DNA of 64,000 nt from Nocardioides speluncae (GTDB lineage Bacteria; Actinomycetota; Actinomycetes; Propionibacteriales; Nocardioidaceae), in contig NZ_QEOO01000016.1 in the NCBI RefSeq assembly GCF_003121585.1, forward strand, positions 124,001 through 188,000. The letters are read 5' to 3'. Shown here one piece after another: positions 40,650 through 50,369 of this stretch. The position numbers and the translations under genes were made by a program. Under the pieces are notes generated by a model. The model was given only the letters and a program-made list of their open reading frames with translations. It did not search any database and was not told where the DNA came from. How positions within the stretch are numbered: the stretch's first letter is position 1; the number at the start of each line of letters is the position of its first letter.

Positions 40650-42794
40650 CTACCACAGGTGTAGTGCGCGGCCGAGCGGCTCGGCCAGCTCGGAGGCGTA
40701 GGTCGTGGTCAGGTGGCCAGGGTCGCGGTAGGGCAAGGTCGAGCCGATCACCATCGGGCAGTACTCGCGGTGGCACAGCCAGGGCTTCGGGTCGACGTAC
40801 CGCAGCCCGGCCGCGACAGCGGTCTCCCGGGAGATCTCGGTCATCAGCGCGGCCCGCTCGTCTGGTTGAGACATGCACTCGCCGAGGTGGGCCGGCCGCG
40901 AGCTCAGGCAGGTGGCGGGGTCCTCGGGCAGCTTGGGTACGTCGCCGACAACTACCACCTCGTCGGCGAGCGGCTCGAGAGCGTCGTACAGGTCGGTGAA
41001 CCCGGCCCGCATCACCTCCGGCTCGTCCTCGTAGTCGACCCGCTCGCCGGCGGCGTAGATGCCGTCCGTCGGCGACGCCGTGGAGACGACGACCAACTCC
41101 GGGTCGAGGTCGTCGACCTGCTCCAGCATCCACTCGTGGAACTCGGGGCAGTCCGGCCACTCCTCGTTGGTGCCGACCCGGGCCGGCTCGACCAGCGCGG
41201 CGGTGCACTGCGGCTTGACCAGGTAGTACACCGCGTAGCCCGTCTGCTCCGCGATCTCGTCGAACGCCGGGATCCAATGCCGGCCGTGCGAGTCGCCGAC
41301 CACGACCATGGTCCGGTCGGCGTCCTCGTCGCCGCGGAGGCACAGGTCGCGCACGTCCTCGTAGGAGTAGTCGCAGTCGCCGACGTCGGCGACGTCGTCG
41401 CGCAGGTCCAGCAGGTCAGGGGTGAGGTCGCTGGGCACCTTCACATGATTGCGCGCGGCCAGCACCGATGCCGCCACCAGCGCCTTGGTGTCGTCCTCCG
41501 GGAGCGCAGCCTTCGTCTCGGACGTGCCGAAGTTCGCGGTCGTGATCGCCGGCTCGTCGCCGTGCTCGCCGCCGATCCGCTCGGTCCACGCCCAGCCGGC
41601 GCCGCAGGTGGCCAGCACCAGCGTCGCCGAGGCGGGGTAGATCAGCAGCGCGCGGCCGCCCTTCATCCAGCGCAGGCCGGCGAACCGGCCCGGCTCCCGG
41701 AACGGCGTCTCCACCCAGCGGTACGACGCACCTGCCAGTACGAAGGCCGCCGCGACGGCGAGCGCGGTCTCCCAGGGCGTGAGGTCGCGGGCCAGGTACA
41801 GCGCCGGCACCACCAGCAGCGGCCAGTGCCACAGGTAGAGCGAGTAGGACCAGTCGCCGATCACCCGCATCGGCCGCACCGACAGCAGCAGCGCGGTGAA
41901 CGTCGGCGTCTTCCCCGGGTTCTGTCCGGCCAGGAGCAGCAGGCCGGTCGCCAGCACCGGCAGCAGCGCCGCTGCACCCGGGAAGGCCGTGGTCTCGTCG
42001 TACACCACACAGCTGATCGCGATCCCGACGACCCCGATCCCGGCCCCCAGCTCCCGCGCACGCTGGGTCCAGTCGCGGACGATGCTCGCGCCGGCGATCG
42101 CGCAGAACGCGCCGATCCCCAGCTCCCATGCCCGGGTCAGCGTCGAGAAGTACGCCGAGCCCGGCTCGACGCCGGTCTGGTACGCCGACCATGCCAGGCT
42201 CGCCGTACAGATGACCGCCAGCACCACCAGCAAGGGCTCCCGGTAGGCCGGCGGGTGAGAACCAGCCACAACATCGTCCGAACCACGCCGTCGCGCCACC
42301 ATGGCCAGCACGGCCATGATCACCAGCGGCCAGACCAGGTAGAACTGCTCCTCGACCGCGAGCGACCAGTAGTGCTGCAGCGGCGAGGCGGTCTCGTCCT
42401 GGGCGAAGTAGTCGACGCCCTCCAGGCCGAACCGGATGTTGGCGGCGAACAGCGCAGCCCAGACGCCGTCGTACACCACGTCGACGGCGTCGATCAGGCT
42501 CGCCCAGATCACGGTGGCGGCGACGGTCACCACGATCACCACGGTTGCGGCGGGGATGATCCGGCGGGCGCGGCGGGCGTAGAAGCTGCCCAGCGAGATG
42601 GCGCCGGCGCGACCGGCCTCGGCCACCAGCAGCCCGGTGATCAGGTAGCCCGAGATCACGAAGAAGACGTCGACGCCGACGTAGCCACCGGGCAGGAACG
42701 GTACCCCGGCGTGGCTGAGGAGAACAGTGAGGACGGCAATTGCCCTTAGCCCCTGGATATCGGTGCGCAGCCCGTTCCCAGTCCCCTCCCGCAC
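40650..42794 (-). CDS. Acyltransferase-3 family membrane protein with SGNH domain (OafA-like)
   Basis: The product is 714 aa. The N-terminal 10-11 helices (about 10-400) are an acyltransferase-3 domain starting LRTDIQGLRAIAVLTVLLSH, with F-F-V-I-S-G-Y-L near 45 and R-R-A-R-R-I-I-P near 78. The C-terminal outer domain (about 460-714) is SGNH-like, with the GDSHGRHW block near 497 and a D-P-G-H-L pair near the end. Such proteins O-acetylate cell-surface polysaccharides or peptidoglycan. The GTG at 42794 lacks a ribosome site but follows a -10 box by 6 bases, which supports a leaderless start. It is divergent from mprA. Confidence 0.88.
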   Translation of the reverse strand: MREGTGNGLRTDIQGLRAIAVLTVLLSHAGVPFLPGGYVGVDVFFVISGYLITGLLVAEAGRAGAISLGSFYARRARRIIPAATVVIVVTVAATVIWASLIDAVDVVYDGVWAALFAANIRFGLEGVDYFAQDETASPLQHYWSLAVEEQFYLVWPLVIMAVLAMVARRRGSDDVVAGSHPPAYREPLLVVLAVICTASLAWSAYQTGVEPGSAYFSTLTRAWELGIGAFCAIAGASIVRDWTQRARELGAGIGVVGIAISCVVYDETTAFPGAAALLPVLATGLLLLAGQNPGKTPTFTALLLSVRPMRVIGDWSYSLYLWHWPLLVVPALYLARDLTPWETALAVAAAFVLAGASYRWVETPFREPGRFAGLRWMKGGRALLIYPASATLVLATCGAGWAWTERIGGEHGDEPAITTANFGTSETKAALPEDDTKALVAASVLAARNHVKVPSDLTPDLLDLRDDVADVGDCDYSYEDVRDLCLRGDEDADRTMVVVGDSHGRHWIPAFDEIAEQTGYAVYYLVKPQCTAALVEPARVGTNEEWPDCPEFHEWMLEQVDDLDPELVVVSTASPTDGIYAAGERVDYEDEPEVMRAGFTDLYDALEPLADEVVVVGDVPKLPEDPATCLSSRPAHLGECMSQPDERAALMTEISRETAVAAGLRYVDPKPWLCHREYCPMVIGSTLPYRDPGHLTTTYASELAEPLGRALHLW

Positions 42795-42800
42795 CGCGCG

Positions 42801-42806
42801 AGCATA
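42801..42806 (-). promoter_or_regulatory. -10 element (TATGCT) for a leaderless transcript
   Basis: Minus-strand TATGCT, 6 bases before the GTG at 42794; it fixes the start of the acyltransferase gene. Confidence 0.55.
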
Positions 42807-42819
42807 GCCGCCAAACACT

Positions 42820-42838
42820 CTCAGGCGTGACTCAGGGG
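42820..42838 (+). promoter_or_regulatory. 19-bp direct repeat resembling an MprA box
   Basis: CTCAGGCG-TGA-CTCAGGGG: two 8-bp direct repeats separated by 3 bases, 20 bases before the mprA start. MprA of mycobacteria binds a 19-bp site of two loosely conserved 8-bp direct repeats. This suggests autoregulation, and perhaps control of the divergent acyltransferase gene. Confidence 0.65.
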
Positions 42839-42858
42839 CAAATGACACACTCGGCGGC

Positions 42859-43560
42859 GTGACCACTTCCACTGAGCGACCGCGCGTGCTGGTCGTCGAC
42901 GACGACCGCGCCGTGCGCGAGTCGCTGCGTCGCTCCCTGGAGTTCAACGGGTACGCCGTGAGCATGGCCGCCGACGGCGCCGAGGCGCTGGCCGGCATCG
43001 GCAGCATCGGCCCCGACGTCGTGGTGATGGACGTGATGATGCCGCGACTGGACGGCATCGAGGCGACCAAGGCGCTGCGCAAGGCTGGCAACGACGTACC
43101 CATCCTGGTGCTGACCGCGCGCGACGCCGTCGGCGACCGGGTCGAGGGCCTGGACGCCGGCGCCGACGACTACCTCACCAAGCCGTTCGCGCTGCAGGAG
43201 CTGCTGGCCCGACTGCGGGCGCTGCTGCGCCGGGTGACACCCCACGACGACGATGCCGACGAGACCCTGGCCTTCGCCGACCTGACCATGGACGTGGCCA
43301 CCCGCGAGGTACGCCGCGGCGAGCGCGGGATCGAGCTGACCCGGACCGAGTTCACGCTGCTGGAGATGTTCCTGCGGCGGCCGCGGCGGGTGCTGGAGCG
43401 GTCGTTCATCCTGGAGGAGGTCTGGGGCTACGACTTCCCGACCACCGCCAACTCGCTGGAGGTGTACGTCGGGTACCTCCGGCGCAAGACCGAGGCAGAG
43501 GGCGAGACCCGGCTGCTGCACACCGTGCGCGGCGTGGGCTACGTGCTGAAGGAGTCATGA
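42859..43560 (+). CDS. mprA: Response regulator, OmpR/PhoB family, MprA-like
   Basis: The 233-aa regulator has a receiver domain with acidic pocket D14/D15, phosphorylation site D58 in V-V-M-D-V-M-M-P, T86 and K108, followed by an OmpR-type winged helix (about 138-230) ending [16 protein letters not shown]. It is followed by a histidine kinase and a PDZ serine protease in the order of mycobacterial mprA-mprB-pepD, which respond to envelope stress; the gene name rests on that order. GTG start, leader apparently short. Confidence 0.9.
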   Translation: MTTSTERPRVLVVDDDRAVRESLRRSLEFNGYAVSMAADGAEALAGIGSIGPDVVVMDVMMPRLDGIEATKALRKAGNDVPILVLTARDAVGDRVEGLDAGADDYLTKPFALQELLARLRALLRRVTPHDDDADETLAFADLTMDVATREVRRGERGIELTRTEFTLLEMFLRRPRRVLERSFILEEVWGYDFPTTANSLEVYVGYLRRKTEAEGETRLLHTVRGVGYVLKES

Positions 43561-45008
43561 GCACGAGCAGTCAGGGCGATGGCTGGCACTACCGCCGGTC
43601 GCTGGCCAGTCGGGTCACGCTGCTGACCACGATGGCGGTCGGGCTGTCGGTGGCGTTCGTCGCACTCGGCGCCTACGTCACCGCCCGGATGCAGATGCAG
43701 TCCGCGCTCGACGCTTCGCTGGCCGCGCGCACCCAGGCGGCCGCGGAGACCGGCACTGTGGCCGCCGCCCGCGGTGAGCAGGTCAAGATCCCGCCGTTCA
43801 TCCTCGGGGCGGCCGACGTCCGCCTGTTCGTGGTCCTTGCCGATGGCGAGACTCACGTCGTCGGCGACGGCAACGCACTGCGGTTCGGACCACCCGAAAT
43901 CGCGGTTGCGAACGGCAAGGCCGACCACTCGATCCGGACGATCAGCGAGGACGGCGACCGCTACCGGGTGGCGGCCTGGCCGACCGGTGAGGGCGACGCC
44001 GCGCTGGTGCTCGCCCAGTCCCTGGAGCCACAGGACAACGTGCTGGCCAAGCTCGGCCTGGTGATGCTGCTGTTCGGCGGGGCGGGCGTGATCACGGCGG
44101 GCCTGGCGGGCTGGGGCGTGGCCCGCAACGGGCTGCGGCCGGTACGCCGGCTCACCGACGAGGCCGAGCGGATCGCGCGCACCGAGGACCTCACCCCGCT
44201 CACCGTCGAGGGCGACGACGAGATCGCGCGGCTCGCGACCGCCTTCAACAGCATGCTGTCCGCGCTCGCGGCGTCCCGGACCCGGCAGCGGCAGCTGGTC
44301 GCCGACGCCGGCCACGAGCTACGCACGCCGCTGACCAGCCTGCGCACCAACCTCGATCTGCTGCTCCAGGCCGACACCCATGGTGTCGGCCTGCCGCCCG
44401 AGGCGCGGTCCGAGCTGCTCGACGACGTTCGCGCCCAGATCCAGGAGCTGACCACGCTGATCGGCGACCTGGTCGAGCTGGCCCGCGACGAGCCGCTCCA
44501 GCACCTGGTCGAGCCGGTCGACCTCTCCGAGGTCGCGGACCGCGCCGTGGCGCGGGTACGCCGCCGCGCGCCGGGCGTGACGTTCGCCGTGGACGCCGAG
44601 CCGTGGTGGCTGATCGGCGAGTCGTCCGCCCTCGAGCGGGCGGTCACCAACCTGCTCGACAACGCCGCCAAGTGGAGCCCGGTCGGTGGCGTCGTCTCGC
44701 TGTCGGTGCACAACGGCGTACTCACCGTGGACGACCAGGGCCCGGGCATCGCCGAGGACGATCTGCCGCAGGTGTTCGACCGGTTCTACCGGTCCCCGGA
44801 GTCGCGGGGGATGTCCGGCTCCGGCCTCGGCCTGTCGATCGTCCGGCAGGTCGCGCACCGGCATGGCGGCGCGGTGTCGGCCGGCGCCGCACCGGGTGGT
44901 GGAGCTCGGCTGATGATGATGCTGCCTGGTCAGTCCAGCGAACCGAGCACACAACCTGCACCCCCCGCGGTTGACAGGGCAACGGAGGGGGAAAGACTTC
45001 GCCCATGA
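43557..45008 (+). CDS. mprB: Membrane sensor histidine kinase, MprB-like
   Basis: The 483-aa kinase has two membrane helices (about 20-43 and 160-185) around an extracytoplasmic sensor domain of about 115 residues. A HAMP linker (about 188-240), the phosphoacceptor H253 in [13 protein letters not shown], an N box L-L-D-N-A-A-K-W and G boxes D-D-Q-G-P-G-I and G-S-G-L-G-L-S follow. All catalytic motifs are present. The start overlaps the mprA stop by 4 bases and its stop overlaps pepD likewise. It should phosphorylate MprA in response to envelope signals. Confidence 0.92.
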   Translation: MSTSSQGDGWHYRRSLASRVTLLTTMAVGLSVAFVALGAYVTARMQMQSALDASLAARTQAAAETGTVAAARGEQVKIPPFILGAADVRLFVVLADGETHVVGDGNALRFGPPEIAVANGKADHSIRTISEDGDRYRVAAWPTGEGDAALVLAQSLEPQDNVLAKLGLVMLLFGGAGVITAGLAGWGVARNGLRPVRRLTDEAERIARTEDLTPLTVEGDDEIARLATAFNSMLSALAASRTRQRQLVADAGHELRTPLTSLRTNLDLLLQADTHGVGLPPEARSELLDDVRAQIQELTTLIGDLVELARDEPLQHLVEPVDLSEVADRAVARVRRRAPGVTFAVDAEPWWLIGESSALERAVTNLLDNAAKWSPVGGVVSLSVHNGVLTVDDQGPGIAEDDLPQVFDRFYRSPESRGMSGSGLGLSIVRQVAHRHGGAVSAGAAPGGGARLMMMLPGQSSEPSTQPAPPAVDRATEGERLRP

Positions 45009-46444
45009 GCGAGCCCAACCCTCCCTTCGACCACACTCGGATGCGCCCGTCGGACCAGCCGGAGCCCCCGCGCCCCTCAGGCACACTGCCGCGCGGCTCC
45101 GCTGCCAGCCAGCCTCCCGCTCAGCCGCCCGCCCAGCCGCCTGCTCAGCCCCCAGCCCAGCAGGACCCGCACTCCACGACACAGCCGCTGCCGCAGGTCC
45201 GGGCCGTTCAGCCGGTCCAGCCCGTCCAGCCGCGCACGCAGCGGCTGGAGACCCAGCAGTTCCCGGCCGTCGAGCCGCAAGCGCCGGCACCGGGTGCGCC
45301 GTACGGTCCGCCGCCGGTACCTGCTGGCCGTGGTGGCGGTGGTCGGGGACGCGGGCTCGCGGCCGGCGTACTCGTGGGGGCGCTGGTGATCGGCGGTGCG
45401 GCAGGCCTCGGCGGCGCGGCGGCGTACGACCAGGTCGCTGGCGACGACACGGGCGAGGTCGACGCCGGTGAGATCGACACCTCCGGGCTGGATCCGCTGG
45501 ACCTGGTGTCGGTCAACAGCGTGGCCAAGCAGGTGCTGCCGGTCGTCGTGAAGATCGACGCGATCAGCTCCGACGAGAGCACCGGCGGCAGCGGCTCGGG
45601 CATCGTGCTCAGCGAGGACGGCGAGATCCTCACCAACAACCACGTGGTCGAGCCGGCAGGCGAGGACGGCTCGCTGACTGTCTACTTCGACGACGGGTCG
45701 ACTGCCGAGGCCGAGCTGATCGGCACCGACCCGCTCACCGACACCGCGCTGATCAAGGCCGAGGACGTCAGCGACCTGAAGACCGCCAAGGTCGGCTCGT
45801 CGGACAAGACCGAGGTCGGCCAGGCCGTGGTGGCCGTCGGCTCGCCGTACGGCCTGCAGGCCACGGTCACCGCCGGCATCGTGAGCGCCCTGCACCGCCC
45901 GATCGTGATGCCGCTGGCCACCGACTCGAGCCAGAACTCGGTGTACGACGCGATCCAGACCGACGCCGCGATCAACCCCGGCAACTCCGGTGGCGCGCTG
46001 GTCAACATGGCCGGCGAGGTGGTCGGCATCAACTCCTCGATCGAGCTGGCACGCGGCAACGACGGTGGTGGCGGCGACCTCGGCTCGATCGGCATCGGCT
46101 ACGCGATCCCGATCGACAACGCGATGCCGATCATCGACCAGATCCGCAACGGCGAAGACGTGACCCACGCCCGCCTCGGCGTCTACCCGCGCACCGACTA
46201 CGACGTCGGCGACGTCGTCCACGGCGCCGAGGTCGAGGACGTCGAGGAGGACAGCGCCGCCGAGGAGGCCGGCATCGAGGACGGCGACATCATCACCTCG
46301 ATCGGCGGCATCCACGTCGGCAGCCCCAACGCCCTCCTCGCCGCCGTCTACGCCTTCCGCCCCGACGAAGAGACCGACGTCCAGCTGATCCGCGACGGCG
46401 AGACCGAGACCGTCCAGGTGAAGTTCGGCAGCGACGCCGAGTAG
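45005..46444 (+). CDS. pepD: Membrane-anchored HtrA/DegP serine protease with PDZ domain, PepD-like
   Basis: The 479-aa protease has a long Pro/Gln-rich cytoplasmic start with Q-P-P-A repeats (about 35-55), one membrane helix (about 118-143), a trypsin-like domain with the triad H213 (TNNHVV), D246 (TDTALI) and S328 (NPGNSGGAL), and a C-terminal PDZ domain (about 390-475). HtrA proteins degrade or refold damaged envelope proteins. Its place as third gene of the two-component operon matches mycobacterial PepD, which is itself induced by MprAB and feeds back on MprB signalling. Confidence 0.92.
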   Translation: MSEPNPPFDHTRMRPSDQPEPPRPSGTLPRGSAASQPPAQPPAQPPAQPPAQQDPHSTTQPLPQVRAVQPVQPVQPRTQRLETQQFPAVEPQAPAPGAPYGPPPVPAGRGGGGRGRGLAAGVLVGALVIGGAAGLGGAAAYDQVAGDDTGEVDAGEIDTSGLDPLDLVSVNSVAKQVLPVVVKIDAISSDESTGGSGSGIVLSEDGEILTNNHVVEPAGEDGSLTVYFDDGSTAEAELIGTDPLTDTALIKAEDVSDLKTAKVGSSDKTEVGQAVVAVGSPYGLQATVTAGIVSALHRPIVMPLATDSSQNSVYDAIQTDAAINPGNSGGALVNMAGEVVGINSSIELARGNDGGGGDLGSIGIGYAIPIDNAMPIIDQIRNGEDVTHARLGVYPRTDYDVGDVVHGAEVEDVEEDSAAEEAGIEDGDIITSIGGIHVGSPNALLAAVYAFRPDEETDVQLIRDGETETVQVKFGSDAE

Positions 46445-46464
46445 GCGCAAGGTAGCCACCCACC

Positions 46465-47700
46465 TCAGTCGAAGACGCGGAGGAGGCGGTCTGCTTTCCA
46501 GCGGGACTCGGCGTACTCCTCGGCGGGGTCGGAGCGGACGGTGATGCCACCGCCGGTGCCGAGGGTCCAGCGGCCGTCGCCGGTGGTGGTGAGGGAGCGG
46601 ATGACGACGCCGAGGTCGGCGCGGCCGTCGCCGGAGAGCCAGCCGAAGGCGCCGGCGTAGGGGCCGCGCGGGGTGGCTTCGACGGCGTCTATGATCTGCA
46701 TGGTGCGCAGCTTCGGCGCACCGGTCATCGAGCCGGCGGGGAACAGCGACCGCAGCGCCCCTACCGTGCTGACGTCGTCGCGGAGCCGGCCACGCACGGT
46801 GGAGACCAGCTGGTGGACCGACTCGTAGGACTCGACCGCCATCAGCTCGGGGACCGTCACCGAGCCCGCCTTGCAGACCATCGCGAGGTCGTTGCGCAGC
46901 AGGTCAACGATCATCAGGTTCTCGGCGCGGAACTTCGGGTCGTCGGCAAGCCTGACCCGCTGCCGTTCATCGTCCTCGGCGGTCGCACCCCGTGGGGTGG
47001 TGCCCTTGATCGGCTTGGTCTGCAGCCGGCGGCGCCGGTCGACCACGGCGTACCGCTCCGGTGACGAGCTCAGCAGCCATGCCTCGTGGCCGGGCACGGC
47101 GTGCTGCAGATACCCGGCGTACGGCGCAGGGTTGAGCTCGCGCAGCCGCAGGTACGCCGTCGGCGGCGCCAGCTCGCTGGCGACCTCGACCCGGTAGGTC
47201 AGATTGACCTCGTAGGAGTTCCCGGCGAGCAGCTCCTCCTGCACCTGCGCGAACTCCGCGGCGTACCAGTCCGGCACCTCCAGCACCCGAGGTGGCGGCA
47301 GCCCCGGGCTGCGCACCTCGTGGCGGTGCTCGTAGAGCTGGACGTGGCGGGCCCGCATCCACACCGCGTCCGGCATCCCACCGGCTGGAGAGACCGAGGC
47401 CGGCAGGTCGGCGCGGGCGGCGTACCCGAAGTAGCCGACCCAGTGGACCGCCGGGTCCTCGTCGGCCAGGTGTTCGTCGAGTACGGCGAAGATGTCGTCG
47501 CCGACCACCTCGGACCGACCGGACCGGTGCCGCAGTACCTGCCGGGTCGCCGCCGAGTAGGTGAGCGAGACGTCGGTCTCGTCCAGCCAGCCGACCAGCG
47601 ACTGCCGGCCGGACCACTCGCGCGAGCCGCCGCCGTCGAGCCAGAAGCACCGCTCGTGCGTTGCCGCGGCGGCGAGGAAGCGCGGAACGGGATCGGTCAA
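46465..47700 (-). CDS. pabB: Aminodeoxychorismate synthase component I (PabB type)
   Basis: This is a 411-aa chorismate-binding enzyme with the PIKGT motif that distinguishes aminodeoxychorismate synthase from anthranilate synthase (PIAGT). It also has D-L-L-R-N-D-L-A-M-V and G-S-M-T-G-A-P-K in the C-terminal half. It joins with the glutaminase PabA to make 4-amino-4-deoxychorismate for p-aminobenzoate and folate. The start overlaps the pabA stop by 4 bases. No aminodeoxychorismate lyase gene follows. Convergent with pepD, 20 bases apart. Confidence 0.85.
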   Translation of the reverse strand: MTDPVPRFLAAAATHERCFWLDGGGSREWSGRQSLVGWLDETDVSLTYSAATRQVLRHRSGRSEVVGDDIFAVLDEHLADEDPAVHWVGYFGYAARADLPASVSPAGGMPDAVWMRARHVQLYEHRHEVRSPGLPPPRVLEVPDWYAAEFAQVQEELLAGNSYEVNLTYRVEVASELAPPTAYLRLRELNPAPYAGYLQHAVPGHEAWLLSSSPERYAVVDRRRRLQTKPIKGTTPRGATAEDDERQRVRLADDPKFRAENLMIVDLLRNDLAMVCKAGSVTVPELMAVESYESVHQLVSTVRGRLRDDVSTVGALRSLFPAGSMTGAPKLRTMQIIDAVEATPRGPYAGAFGWLSGDGRADLGVVIRSLTTTGDGRWTLGTGGGITVRSDPAEEYAESRWKADRLLRVFD

Positions 47701-48290
47701 CGCCGAGCACCGCCCCGGAGGAAGTTGGCGACCAGCTGGGCGCCGTACTCGCTGAGGATCGACTCCGGGTGGAACTGCACGCCCTCCAGCGGCAGCGAGG
47801 TGTGCCGTACACCCATCACGACCGGATCCTGATCACCGTCCCCCGGCGTCGTGGCGGTCACCTCCAGACCTTCGGGCAGCCGCACCGCCCGCAGCGAGTG
47901 GTACCGCACTGCTCGGAACGCCTGCGGCAGACCCTGGAAGACCCCGCGACCGTCGTGGTCGACCAGCGCCAGCTCGCCGTGAGCCGGGAGGTCGCGGTCG
48001 ACGGTGCCGCCGTACGCCGTCACCAGGCCCTGCATGCCGAGGCAGACCCCGAACACCGGCACCGTCGCGGCCTTGAGCACGTCGTTGCCGACCGAGAAGT
48101 CGGCTGGATCCGCGGGGTGGCCGGGGCCGGGCGACAGGACGACGTGCGAGAAGCCGAGCAGGTGGTCGGCAGAGGTCTCGTCGTGCTGGACCACGACCGG
48201 CAGCCGGCCGGTGACCGAGGCGATCAGGTGGACGAGGTTCCAGGTGTAGGAGTCGTGGTGGTCCACGACGACGACATCCGGGCTCGACAC
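47697..48290 (-). CDS. pabA: Glutamine amidotransferase component (PabA type)
   Basis: The 197-aa class I glutamine amidotransferase has the nucleophile in G-V-C-L-G-M-Q and the His-Glu pair in Q-F-H-P-E-S near the end. It supplies ammonia to the PabB subunit encoded directly downstream. GTG start 6 bases after a TAGGTT -10 element that overlaps the end of the sulfatase gene, so pabAB can be transcribed from its own leaderless promoter in addition to read-through. Confidence 0.88.
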   Translation of the reverse strand: MSSPDVVVVDHHDSYTWNLVHLIASVTGRLPVVVQHDETSADHLLGFSHVVLSPGPGHPADPADFSVGNDVLKAATVPVFGVCLGMQGLVTAYGGTVDRDLPAHGELALVDHDGRGVFQGLPQAFRAVRYHSLRAVRLPEGLEVTATTPGDGDQDPVVMGVRHTSLPLEGVQFHPESILSEYGAQLVANFLRGGARR

Positions 48291-48296
48291 CCGGTC

Positions 48297-48302
48297 AACC
48301 TA
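48297..48302 (-). promoter_or_regulatory. -10 element (TAGGTT) for leaderless pabA
   Basis: Minus-strand TAGGTT lies in the 14-base gap after the sulfatase stop, 6 bases before the GTG at 48290. Confidence 0.5.
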
Positions 48303-48304
48303 AC

Positions 48305-50122
48305 TCAGCGCTTGGTCGGCACCGGCACGTTCGGCGCCGCCGGCTCCTCGCTCGGCTCTCCGGGCTGGCCGGGCAGCACCGGCTCGGCCTTCAGCTCTTG
48401 CCCCGCGCGCACCTTGCGGCAGGTGTCGCTGACCGGCTCGTCGCGGGTCGCCTCGGCCACACACATGTCGAACTCGTCGAGCTTCTTCATCAGCTCGCGG
48501 ATCTTGCCCTGGTTCTCCGGCAGGTTGAAGGTGTTGGTCTTCTCCCAGCTCCGGTAGCGGTAGTCGTAGTACTCGTAGGCGTAGTTGACGCCGGTCCAGC
48601 TGTTGTCGAGGTCGAGCCGCACCAGCAGACCGGTGCGGCTGCGGACGGCGACGTACGACGGGATCGTCTCCAGCGCGCCGCCGGTGTACGCCGCATCCGG
48701 GTCGTCGCCGGCGAGGCTGCGCGCGAAGGTGTGCTCGAAGAAGGCGTAGTCCTGACGGCTGAGGCCCGGCTGGGTCAGCGTCGGCACCAGTGAGATACCG
48801 GACTGGTACGTCGCCGGCTTGAGCCCCGCCATCTCCTCGAAGGTCGGCGCCAGGTCAATGTTGCTCACGACCTCCTGGCGTACGCCCGGCTTCACCCCGG
48901 GGCCGACCACGATCAGCGGCACCCGGGTGTCGGAGTCGTACGGCGTGCCCTTGCCGCGGATCAGGCCGTGCTGGCCGATGTGAAAGCCGTTGTCGGAGGT
49001 GAGCACGACGTAGGTGTCCGGGCTGACGGCGTCGAGGACCTTGCCGATCATCCGGTCGATCGACTGGACCATCTGCGCCCGGGAGCGGAGCGCGGACTGC
49101 GCGTCGGCGGCCGACAGTTTCCTGCCGGGGCGACGCCAGGCCGGGGCCTGCTTGCCGTTGCCGTAGTACGGCGCGTTGTCGGCGCGCTCGTCACCGAAGC
49201 CGGGCAGGTCACCGGTGTTCAGCGCGTTGCAGGAGACCGCTCCGCAGTTGCCCGGGTGCTCGTCGGTACGGCGGTCCTGGAACGCCGCTGGGAACAGCCC
49301 GTCTTCCGGGTAGGCGGGCGACCCGACCCGGCTGTGCGGGCCGTAGGTCGAGATCTCCAGGAAGTACGGGTCCTCGTCGTCGCGGTGCTTCTCCAGGAAC
49401 TCCAGCGCCGCCTCTTCCTGCACGGTCGCGGCGTACTTGGCGTCCCGGTCTTCCTCGGACTCCTCCTCGTCGGGCCGCGGGTACTCACGCACCTTGACCT
49501 CGCGGTCCTCGACGTAGGTGGTGTCGAAGCCCCAGCCGTTGTAGGCGCTGCCGAACATCACCTGGAAGTCGTCCCAGCCCTCCGGCACGTCCGGGAACTC
49601 GCGGGTGCTCGGGTTCAGCTCGTACTGGTTGAGGTACTTCCCGACGAAGCCGGTGGTGTAGCCGGACTGCTGCAGCCGCACGTTGAACGCACGCTCACCG
49701 TTGCCGTAGGTGTCGAACGCCTCGTAGCCGCCGATCGGACCATAGGCGTTCGGCATGTTCGAGACGTTGGCGAGGACACCAGTCTGGTGCGGGTACTGGC
49801 CGGTGAAGATCGAGGCGCGGGACACGCAGCACAGGCTGTCGACGACGAACGAGTGGGCGTACGACGCTCCCCGGCGCTGCATGTCGAGCGCCGTCGGCAT
49901 GGTCTGCAGGAGATCCATGGAGAAGTCGTCGAGCAGGATCATCACGATGTTCGGGCGATCGGCCGAGGTGGTCGGCTTGGCCGACGGCGGGGTGCCGCTC
50001 TCGCGCGTCGGAAGGGGCTGCCCGGGCTCCTCGACGGAGTCCCCGCTGCGGTCGTTAAGCCCACACCCGGCCGCGAGCGCGCCCACGACGAGTGCAGCAA
50101 CGAGCCTGCCCCGTGTCCTCAT
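48305..50122 (-). CDS. Lipoprotein sulfatase (N-acetylglucosamine-6-sulfatase-like)
   Basis: The 605-aa protein has a lipoprotein signal with lipobox L-A-A-G-C (Cys20). The alkaline-phosphatase-fold domain begins RPNIVMILLDDF (metal ligands D65, D66). The active-site block is CCVSRASIFTG (98-108). The sulfatase consensus is C-x-P-S-R; here Val replaces Pro, and C98 would be the residue converted to formylglycine. Q-Y-P-H-Q-T-G-V, S-D-N-G-F-H-I-G-Q-H-G and the K-G-T-P-Y-D-S-D block near 380-400 complete the metal and sulfate site. ATG 50122 is chosen for GGAGGAAG and the lipobox. Its sugar substrate is unknown. Confidence 0.88.
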   Translation of the reverse strand: MRTRGRLVAALVVGALAAGCGLNDRSGDSVEEPGQPLPTRESGTPPSAKPTTSADRPNIVMILLDDFSMDLLQTMPTALDMQRRGASYAHSFVVDSLCCVSRASIFTGQYPHQTGVLANVSNMPNAYGPIGGYEAFDTYGNGERAFNVRLQQSGYTTGFVGKYLNQYELNPSTREFPDVPEGWDDFQVMFGSAYNGWGFDTTYVEDREVKVREYPRPDEEESEEDRDAKYAATVQEEAALEFLEKHRDDEDPYFLEISTYGPHSRVGSPAYPEDGLFPAAFQDRRTDEHPGNCGAVSCNALNTGDLPGFGDERADNAPYYGNGKQAPAWRRPGRKLSAADAQSALRSRAQMVQSIDRMIGKVLDAVSPDTYVVLTSDNGFHIGQHGLIRGKGTPYDSDTRVPLIVVGPGVKPGVRQEVVSNIDLAPTFEEMAGLKPATYQSGISLVPTLTQPGLSRQDYAFFEHTFARSLAGDDPDAAYTGGALETIPSYVAVRSRTGLLVRLDLDNSWTGVNYAYEYYDYRYRSWEKTNTFNLPENQGKIRELMKKLDEFDMCVAEATRDEPVSDTCRKVRAGQELKAEPVLPGQPGEPSEEPAAPNVPVPTKR

Positions 50123-50318
50123 TGTCTTGCTTCCTCCCCCACCAACCGCGCGTCCGACCCTTCGCGGGTAAGACGCCACGGCACCCCGGAAGGTTGCCCG
50201 GCGATGAACTTACGTGGAAATGGCGCTCGACCGGAGACCCGGCCGACGCCTCGAACTGGGCCCCAGAGTAGTGGGAGGGCCACAACCGACGCACATCGCC
50301 GATCCTCGTCAATGACAT

Positions 50319-50350
50319 CGCCTGGGCCGTCGGCATCGACGGCCCAGGCG
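50319..50350 (-). terminator. Strong hairpin terminator after the secreted-protein gene
   Basis: 14-bp perfect stem CGCCTGGGCCGTCG / CGACGGCCCAGGCG with a GCAT loop, 20 bases past the stop at 50370. The rest of the gap to the sulfatase start (50123-50318) shows no gene. Confidence 0.85.
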
Positions 50351-50369
50351 GACATCCCGACGGATCCGA

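Noticed and set aside
40570..41343. Upstream extension of the small hypothetical gene at 40183-40569
   Set aside because: It overlaps the coding part of the acyltransferase/SGNH gene on the same strand in another frame and is arginine/glycine-rich shadow sequence.
50180..50369. Gene between the sulfatase and the secreted-protein gene
   Set aside because: Only short frames without ribosome sites; the region is explained by a terminator hairpin and the sulfatase promoter.
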